A DNA stretch of 64,000 bases from Rhizobium sp. RU33A (lineage in GTDB: Bacteria; Pseudomonadota; Alphaproteobacteria; Rhizobiales; Rhizobiaceae): NCBI RefSeq assembly GCF_900156055.1, contig NZ_FTMQ01000003.1, positions 620,001 through 684,000 on the forward strand, given 5' to 3'. Shown in pieces: positions 59,440-64,000 of this stretch. The position numbers were made by a program, and so were the translations under genes. Within the stretch, counting starts at the first letter, position 1. Every line of letters starts with the position of its first letter. Below the pieces are notes generated by a model, which was given only the letters and a program-made list of their open reading frames with translations, searched no databases and was not told where the DNA came from.

Positions 59440-60576
59440 ATGGCGGAAATCAGGACGGCGATCGGGTTGATGAGCGGCACCTCGATGGACGGCATCGATG
59501 TGGCTCTGCTACGTACCGATGGCGACGCGGTGGTCGAGCGTGGCAGCTTCCTCTCCGTGCCCTATGAGCCAGCCTTCCGCGAGCGGCTGAAGCAGGCACT
59601 GGATGATGCCAAGGCGATCAAGCAACGCAACGAACGGCCTGGTGATCTCTCCCGCTTGGAGAGAGATCTGACGTTACGGCATGCGGAAGCGATCGGCCTT
59701 CTCTTGCAGCAACAGAAGCTGAAGCCTGGGGATGTGGACCTCATCGGCTTTCATGGTCAGACCGTCCTGCATCGGCCCGATGAAGCGCTGACGGTGCAGA
59801 TCGGCGACGGTCAGCTCCTGGCCACTGAAAGCGGCATCGACGTTGTCTACGACATGCGCGCCAATGACATGCTGCATGGCGGGCAGGGTGCACCGCTGGT
59901 GCCGGTCTATCACCAGGCGCTGGCGCTGCGGATGCCGGGGGATCAATGGCCGGTCTGCTTCGTCAATATCGGCGGCATTTCCAACCTGACCTTCCTCGAT
60001 CGTGACGGCACGATCATCGGCTTCGACAGCGGACCGGGCAACACGCTGATCGATCAATGGGTCGAGGCCCATGCCGGCATTCCCTATGACGACGGCGGCC
60101 GCATCGCCTCTGAAGGTTCGGTCATCATGGCGCTCGCCGAGCGCTATCTGGATAATCCATTTTTCACAGCGAAGACGCGCCGCTCGCTAGACCGCAACGA
60201 TTTTCGTCCGCCTGAAGGCCACGAGGCCGAGCTCTCGGATGGCGCCCGCACGCTCGCTTTTGTCTCGGCGGCTGCGATCCTCAGATCCGTAGGCCATCTG
60301 CCGACCCCGCCGAAGACCTATGTCATCTGTGGTGGCGGTCGCCTGAACCGAACGATCATGGCGGATCTGGTGCGCCTCGCCGGCGAACAGGGAGCAAGGG
60401 TGGTGAGCGCCGAGCAGGCGGGCTTTGATGGTGATGCCATGGAGGCGGAGGCCTGGGCCTATCTTGCGGTGCGCGCGGCGCGAGGTCTTCCGCTGACTTT
60501 TCCGGGTACGACGGGTGTCTGGCAGCCGGTGAGCGGTGGCGTGCTGGTGGCTGCGCGCCGAGATACTAAGACCTGA
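59440..60576 (+). CDS. anmK: Anhydro-N-acetylmuramic acid kinase
   Basis: Cytoplasmic sugar kinase that hydrolyses and phosphorylates 1,6-anhydroMurNAc to MurNAc-6-phosphate during wall recycling. The 378 residues have [17 protein letters not shown] (phosphate loop), [24 protein letters not shown], and [14 protein letters not shown]. It works downstream of nagZ, which lies about 19 kb away. The ATG at 59440 begins at the conserved start; twelve upstream codons are unsupported. The 3' end is 3 bp from the convergent patatin gene. Confidence 0.95.
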   Translation: MAEIRTAIGLMSGTSMDGIDVALLRTDGDAVVERGSFLSVPYEPAFRERLKQALDDAKAIKQRNERPGDLSRLERDLTLRHAEAIGLLLQQQKLKPGDVDLIGFHGQTVLHRPDEALTVQIGDGQLLATESGIDVVYDMRANDMLHGGQGAPLVPVYHQALALRMPGDQWPVCFVNIGGISNLTFLDRDGTIIGFDSGPGNTLIDQWVEAHAGIPYDDGGRIASEGSVIMALAERYLDNPFFTAKTRRSLDRNDFRPPEGHEAELSDGARTLAFVSAAAILRSVGHLPTPPKTYVICGGGRLNRTIMADLVRLAGEQGARVVSAEQAGFDGDAMEAEAWAYLAVRAARGLPLTFPGTTGVWQPVSGGVLVAARRDTKT

Positions 60577-60579
60577 CGT

Positions 60580-61446
60580 TCACTTGGCCGGTTCCGCAGC
60601 TAAGCCCTTCCGGGCAAATGCCAGCCCATCCCGCAAGCCCACTTCATAGGCGTGCCGGATCCCGGCCGCGTCGCCGACGGAAAACTTGCTGACCGGTAGA
60701 TCCTCGCTCGGACCAACCACCACGCGATTGGGGGCGGAGGGCGGCATTCGGCCAAAACGGGTGGTCAGAAGCAGTGTCTTCCAGCCCTTAGCTTCGACTT
60801 CCGTGAGCTTCATCAGCGGCGGATTGTCGACGAGCCCGCCATCAAGATAGGCGCGCCCCCTGACACGACCGACGGGCATGAAGGGTGGGACGGACGAGGT
60901 GGCCATCAGAGCATCGACGAGTTCGCCGGGATAATCGAGATTGTGCGTCGAGATCCAGGTGGGGCGCAATTTCATCCGCAGACCCGCCTTGGAATGGGTG
61001 CCGTCGGTCAGAAGCTTTTCGATCTGGTAGGCGCCGATCGAGCCCAGTGCACCGAGCGCACCGGGCATCCAGTCCGGCAGGCCGGAGAGCTGGATCAACA
61101 TTGGCGGCGCCGCCTTGAGCGTGGCGAGTTCTTCTTCCCCGAACGCGTCTGCGAGCAGTTGCCGGAAGAGTGCGCCGACCACGAGCGGCGATTCCCGCCG
61201 CCGGAGCGCGCCCCAGTCAACGCCGCGATGGCCCTTTTCGGCAAAGGCGAAGGCGGAAGCCCGCACCCGGTCACCGACGCCGGCAAGATGCATCGCGCCG
61301 TGATAGGCGCTGGCCGAAACGGCGACATAGAAGCGCGGATTGAGCGTCTGATGCTCGCTATAGGACTTGAGAAATCCGCTCTGCCAGTAGCAGCGGTTAC
61401 CGCCCCCTGCCAGGCCGACGGCGTCGAATTTGAGGGGTGAGGTCAT
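60580..61446 (-). CDS. Patatin-like phospholipase with altered nucleophile elbow
   Basis: A 288-residue patatin-fold protein. The oxyanion loop GLAGGGNRC lies at about 11-19, and the catalytic DGG is present in YLDGGLVDNPPL. The nucleophile elbow, normally GxSxG, reads AVSAS (serine about residue 44), with both glycines replaced. Membrane segments are absent. If the serine works with the DGG aspartate, phospholipase activity is possible, but the altered elbow leaves this uncertain. It is convergent with anmK, and its start lies 31 bp after the end of the antitoxin gene that precedes it on the same strand. Confidence 0.75.
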   Translation of the reverse strand: MTSPLKFDAVGLAGGGNRCYWQSGFLKSYSEHQTLNPRFYVAVSASAYHGAMHLAGVGDRVRASAFAFAEKGHRGVDWGALRRRESPLVVGALFRQLLADAFGEEELATLKAAPPMLIQLSGLPDWMPGALGALGSIGAYQIEKLLTDGTHSKAGLRMKLRPTWISTHNLDYPGELVDALMATSSVPPFMPVGRVRGRAYLDGGLVDNPPLMKLTEVEAKGWKTLLLTTRFGRMPPSAPNRVVVGPSEDLPVSKFSVGDAAGIRHAYEVGLRDGLAFARKGLAAEPAK

Positions 61447-61477
61447 TGAAAATCACGAGTTGAAAACATTGCGCAAG

Positions 61478-61687
61478 CTATTCTCGTCGAAGCATCGCTA
61501 GAACCGCATCGACTTTGTCTTTGCCGATTTCTGCGCGCTGCGTGAAACGCTTGCGCACCTCATTCTGTTCGATGATGTCTTTGGTCACCTCGACGAAGAA
61601 ATCGTTGAGTGTCAGGCCATTCTCCTGGGCAACACTTTCGATTTGCGCATCCAGCGGCTCGGGCAGCGTGATAGTGATTGATTTCAC
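61478..61687 (-). CDS. Ribbon-helix-helix type antitoxin
   Basis: A 69-residue protein with an N-terminal strand MKSITITLPEPLDAQIESVA and helices of a ribbon-helix-helix DNA-binding fold, followed by a charged tail (RKRFTQRAEIGKDKVDAVLAM). The start is GTG at 61685-61687, overlapping the terminal TGA of the upstream PIN frame by four bases. It is the likely antitoxin partner of that PIN gene. Because the toxin has an internal stop, the antitoxin may now be an orphan. Coupled translation from the full PIN frame would also be disturbed. Confidence 0.8.
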   Translation of the reverse strand: MKSITITLPEPLDAQIESVAQENGLTLNDFFVEVTKDIIEQNEVRKRFTQRAEIGKDKVDAVLAMLRRE

Positions 61688-62109
61688 AGCGAGAGCTCCC
61701 TGAACAGTCGTGCCGGCTCGATGACCTCGACACGATCAAATCTCAAATCGCCACCAGAAAAATCCCTGGTGTTGCTGGTCACAAGATAGCGCGCATTCGC
61801 CGCAATCGCCAGTTCGACCAGGTGATTGTCGCCCTCGTCGCGGAGATTCGGACGTCAACGGTAGTGAATGTCGACAAGTGTACAGCGTGAGAAAAATGCA
61901 TCCAGCAGATCATTGCGCTGGTGGAGGTCGAAACGCGCACGCTGAAAGGGTGCTGCGCGGTTCATGACGTCTTCGTATTCAAGGTAGAGCGCCAAGCTGA
62001 GCATCGGCATCAACCGGCCAATTAGACACGCCTCGATAACCTTCGAAGCGGGACCCTGGCCGATACACGCGCTGACCAGCACATTTGTATCGGCCACGAT
62101 CCGGATCAT
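61684..62109 (-). pseudogene. PIN-domain toxin interrupted by an in-frame TGA
   Basis: The frame opens MIRIVADTNVLVSACIGQGP, with the first metal-binding Asp, and runs 84 codons to HYR, where a TGA at 61855-61857 interrupts. Reading on in the same frame gives RPNLRDEGDNHLVELAIAA, ARYLVTSNTRDFSG and a natural stop that overlaps the antitoxin start. In the PIN family (COG1569 type) the residue before RPNLRDE is normally Trp, so a single TGG-to-TGA change fits. The truncated product would lack the C-terminal acidic residues. Read-through (TGA followed by C) or a sequencing error are alternatives. It starts one base after the upstream hydrolase stop. Confidence 0.85.
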
Positions 62110-62110
62110 C

Positions 62111-62788
62111 TTACCGGATCCGCTTGGCGGCCGGTTCCGGGACCAGTTCGCCGTCGAGGCGGCGGTCGAGATAGTCTTCGCATTCGCCCATCAGCGTTTC
62201 CACCTGGCCGTTGAAGAAGTGGTTCGCACCCGGCACAGTCTTGTGGGTGATCAGGATACCCTTCTGCGTTTTCAGCTTGTCGACGAGGCCAAGCACATCC
62301 TTTTCCGGTGCCACCTTGTCACCGTCGCCATTGATGATCAGGCCTGATGACGGACAGGGAGCGAGGAAGGAGAAGTCGTAGATGTTCGGCTGCGGCGCGA
62401 TCGACATGAAGCCTTCGATCTCGGGGCGACGCATCAGGAGCTGCATGCCGATCCAGGAGCCGAAGGAATAGCCGGCAACCCAGCAGCTCTTCGAATCCGG
62501 ATGCAGGCTTTGCACCCAGTCGAGCGCGGAAGCCGCATCCGACAACTCGCCGGCGCCATGGTCGAATTCGCCCTGGCTGCGGCCGATGCCGCGGAAGTTG
62601 AAGCGGAGCGTCGTGAAGCCGCGCTTCTGGAACATGTAGAAAAGCTGGTAGACGATCTGGTTATTCATCGTCCCGCCGAATTGCGGATGCGGATGAAGGA
62701 TGATCGCGATCGGTGCGCTCTTTTCCTTGGAGGGTTGATAACGGCCTTCGAGACGACCCGCTGGGCCGTTGAAAATCACTTCGGGCAT
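62111..62788 (-). CDS. Alpha/beta hydrolase of the YfaA-like alpha/beta family
   Basis: A 225-residue cytoplasmic hydrolase. It shows ILHPHPQFGGTMNN (oxyanion region), FNFRGIGRSQGEFDHG, the nucleophile elbow GYSFGSW, an acid in INGDGDKVAPE and the histidine in GANHFFNG. This is the group of small hydrolases annotated near Fe-S genes in rhizobia. The ATG at 62788 begins MPEVIFNGPAG; fourteen upstream codons are possible. It is divergent from the cysteine desulfurase and runs into the PIN pair one base later. The substrate is unknown. Confidence 0.85.
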   Translation of the reverse strand: MPEVIFNGPAGRLEGRYQPSKEKSAPIAIILHPHPQFGGTMNNQIVYQLFYMFQKRGFTTLRFNFRGIGRSQGEFDHGAGELSDAASALDWVQSLHPDSKSCWVAGYSFGSWIGMQLLMRRPEIEGFMSIAPQPNIYDFSFLAPCPSSGLIINGDGDKVAPEKDVLGLVDKLKTQKGILITHKTVPGANHFFNGQVETLMGECEDYLDRRLDGELVPEPAAKRIR

Positions 62789-62831
62789 TAGGTTCCGGTC
62801 CCTGACATTTTTGCGGTTCGTCAACACCAAA

Positions 62832-62870
62832 TTAGAAAGCTGACTTGACGACGCCAGTCAGCTTTTCTAA
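62832..62870. repeat. Imperfect inverted repeat upstream of the desulfurase gene
   Basis: Left arm TTAGAAAGCTGACT and right arm AGTCAGCTTTTCTAA pair with a one-base bulge. The right half of the loop holds the iron-responsive box. A second dyad, AGTTT-N11-AAACT, lies at 62876-62896. Confidence 0.55.
62846..62860 (+). promoter_or_regulatory. Iron-responsive (RirA-type) operator TGA-N9-TCA
   Basis: TGA-CGACGCCAG-TCA matches the rhizobial iron-responsive operator pattern TGA-N9-TCA. It overlaps a TTGACG -35 hexamer (62845-62850); TAAAAC at 62868-62873, 17 bp on, is a possible -10. Binding here would repress the downstream desulfurase and suf genes when iron is adequate. Confidence 0.6.
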
Positions 62871-62993
62871 AACGAAGTTTAGAACCGTTCGAAACTGGAT
62901 GGCATCGCATCCGGGGTGAAGGTGTCATAAGGCAAGCCCGGCGGAAATTTCAAGGAAAATGCGCCGCCGAACGCATGGGAGTCCGAAGCCAGG

Positions 62994-64000
62994 ATGGCTG
63001 TTGAGCGCATCTATCTCGACTGGAACGCCACCGCACCCCTTCTGGGCGCGGCGCGCGACGCCATGCTCGATACGCTTGCCATGCCCGGCAACCCGTCTTC
63101 CGTGCATGCCGAAGGGCGCGCGGCGCGTGCTGTCATAGAAAAGGCGCGCCGCGAGGTGGCGACTCTCGTTGGTGCCGAGCCGGCGCATGTGACCTTTACC
63201 GCCAGCGCCACGGAAGCCGCAAACCACGTGCTTTCGCCCGTATACCGGATGGGCAAGTCCCGGGTGGCGGTCGGTCGGCTCTATGTCTCGGCGATCGAAC
63301 ATCCGGCCATTCGCGCCGGCGGGCGTTTCCCGGCCGATCGGGTGAGCGAGATCGCGGTCACCCGACATGGTGTGATCGATCTCGACGCTCTCTCGGCAAC
63401 GCTGGCCGCGCACGATCCGGCCGAAGGGCTGCCCCTGGTCGCCATCATGCTGGTCAATAACGAGACGGGCATCATTCAACCGATCCGGGACATCTCAGCC
63501 GTCGTAAAGAAGTTTGGCGGGCTGCTGGTCGTGGATGCCGTGCAGGCGGCAGGTCGCATGCAGCTGTCGATCACCAATTTGGGTGCGGACTTCCTGATCC
63601 TCTCGGCTCACAAACTCGGCGGCCCCAAGGGTGTCGGCGCACTGGTATCCCGGGGTGAAACACTGATGCCGGAACCGCTTGTGCGTGGTGGTGGCCAGGA
63701 AAAGGGCCATCGGGCCGGCACGGAAAATCTGGCTGCGATCGCCGCATTCGGTGCAGCTGCGCGGGTGATGGTGGCGGATCTGTTGGAGCGCAATGCAACG
63801 ATTGCTGCGTTGCGTGACCGCGCTGAAGCCGGAATGAGTTCGGCCGCTCCGGATACCGTCATCTACGGCGACGGCTGCGAGCGGGTTGGCAATACGAGTT
63901 TCTTCCATCTGCCGGGGCTGAAGGCGGAAACCGGACAGATCGCCTTCGATCTCGAAGGCATTGCACTGTCGGCCGGCGCCGCGTGCTCGTCGGGCAAGGT
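62994..64000 (+). CDS. Cysteine desulfurase (NifS/IscS type), 3' end cut by window edge
   Basis: PLP enzyme that takes sulfur from cysteine for Fe-S cluster building. The 335 visible residues begin MAVERIYLDWNATAPLLGAA and include FTASATEAANH, SAIEHPA, the Schiff-base lysine in SAHKLGGPKGVG, GGGQEKGHRAGTENL, and at the very end GAACSSGK, the loop with the catalytic cysteine. The right edge cuts the last part of the gene. In rhizobia this gene heads a suf operon (next is usually sufB). The operator upstream suggests control by iron. A purine-rich stretch precedes the ATG, though spacing is loose. Confidence 0.92.
   Translation, partial: MAVERIYLDWNATAPLLGAARDAMLDTLAMPGNPSSVHAEGRAARAVIEKARREVATLVGAEPAHVTFTASATEAANHVLSPVYRMGKSRVAVGRLYVSAIEHPAIRAGGRFPADRVSEIAVTRHGVIDLDALSATLAAHDPAEGLPLVAIMLVNNETGIIQPIRDISAVVKKFGGLLVVDAVQAAGRMQLSITNLGADFLILSAHKLGGPKGVGALVSRGETLMPEPLVRGGGQEKGHRAGTENLAAIAAFGAAARVMVADLLERNATIAALRDRAEAGMSSAAPDTVIYGDGCERVGNTSFFHLPGLKAETGQIAFDLEGIALSAGAACSSGK

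Overview
The window looks like core chromosome of an alphaproteobacterium of the order Hyphomicrobiales, most likely family Rhizobiaceae (Rhizobium, Agrobacterium, Ensifer or a relative). The evidence is high GC, short intergenic gaps, strong GGAG-type ribosome binding sites, and lineage markers: the periplasmic regulator ExoR, the polar organiser PopZ (DUF2497), a DUF1127 micro-protein, an Lrp-type regulator divergent from alanine dehydrogenase, a SecD-SecF fusion, a nagZ-scpA-scpB-tatABC-serS-surE-pcm run, and a TGA-N9-TCA iron-responsive box upstream of a cysteine desulfurase. I see no insertion sequence, prophage, rRNA operon or CRISPR array.

Layout. 1-15.9 kb: potassium uptake (trkH, cut by the left edge), threonine ammonia-lyase, hydrolase, HlyU-like protein, an ammonium-transporter/PAS/GGDEF/EAL fusion, azoreductase with a divergent LysR regulator, a Tat-exported 2',3'-cyclic phosphodiesterase, two tandem PilZ proteins, the aldR/ald pair, a catalase-like heme protein and a DUF4344 zinc-protease-like protein. 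15.9-22.7 kb: a minus-strand sulfur/alanine cluster (cysK, alaX, a mercaptopyruvate sulfurtransferase-GNAT fusion), a Phd/PIN toxin-antitoxin pair, a secreted hypothetical, photolyase and a small conserved protein. 22.8-30.8 kb: tRNA-Asn and tRNA-Cys, small proteins, a PIMT-like methyltransferase, popZ, valS and a FadL porin. 31.2-39.7 kb: exoR, xthA, erpA, dgt, argS and a very long SPOR protein. 39.8-50.1 kb: the nagZ-scpAB-ABC-tatABC-serS-surE-pcm-LytM run. 50.2-57.5 kb: a DUF815 ATPase, yajC-secDF, homologues of two mitochondrial complex I assembly factors, a small membrane protein and trmFO. 57.6-64 kb: DUF1127, tyrS, anmK, a patatin-like protein, a PIN/ribbon-helix-helix pair whose toxin has an in-frame stop, an alpha/beta hydrolase and the start of a probable suf operon.

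How the genes work together. The c-di-GMP theme (membrane GGDEF-EAL enzyme at 3.7-6.9 kb, two PilZ domains at 10.8-11.7 kb) and ExoR suggest surface and exopolysaccharide control. The 39.8-54.3 kb stretch concentrates envelope functions: peptidoglycan recycling, Tat and Sec export, and a LytM division-type lipoprotein. The observations I find most interesting are the Amt-PAS-GGDEF-EAL fusion, the sulfurtransferase-GNAT fusion beside alaX and cysK, the adjacent NDUFAF3-like and NDUFAF6-like genes behind secDF, the broken PIN toxin, and the iron-responsive box overlapping a promoter. All names come from reading motifs; no database search was run.
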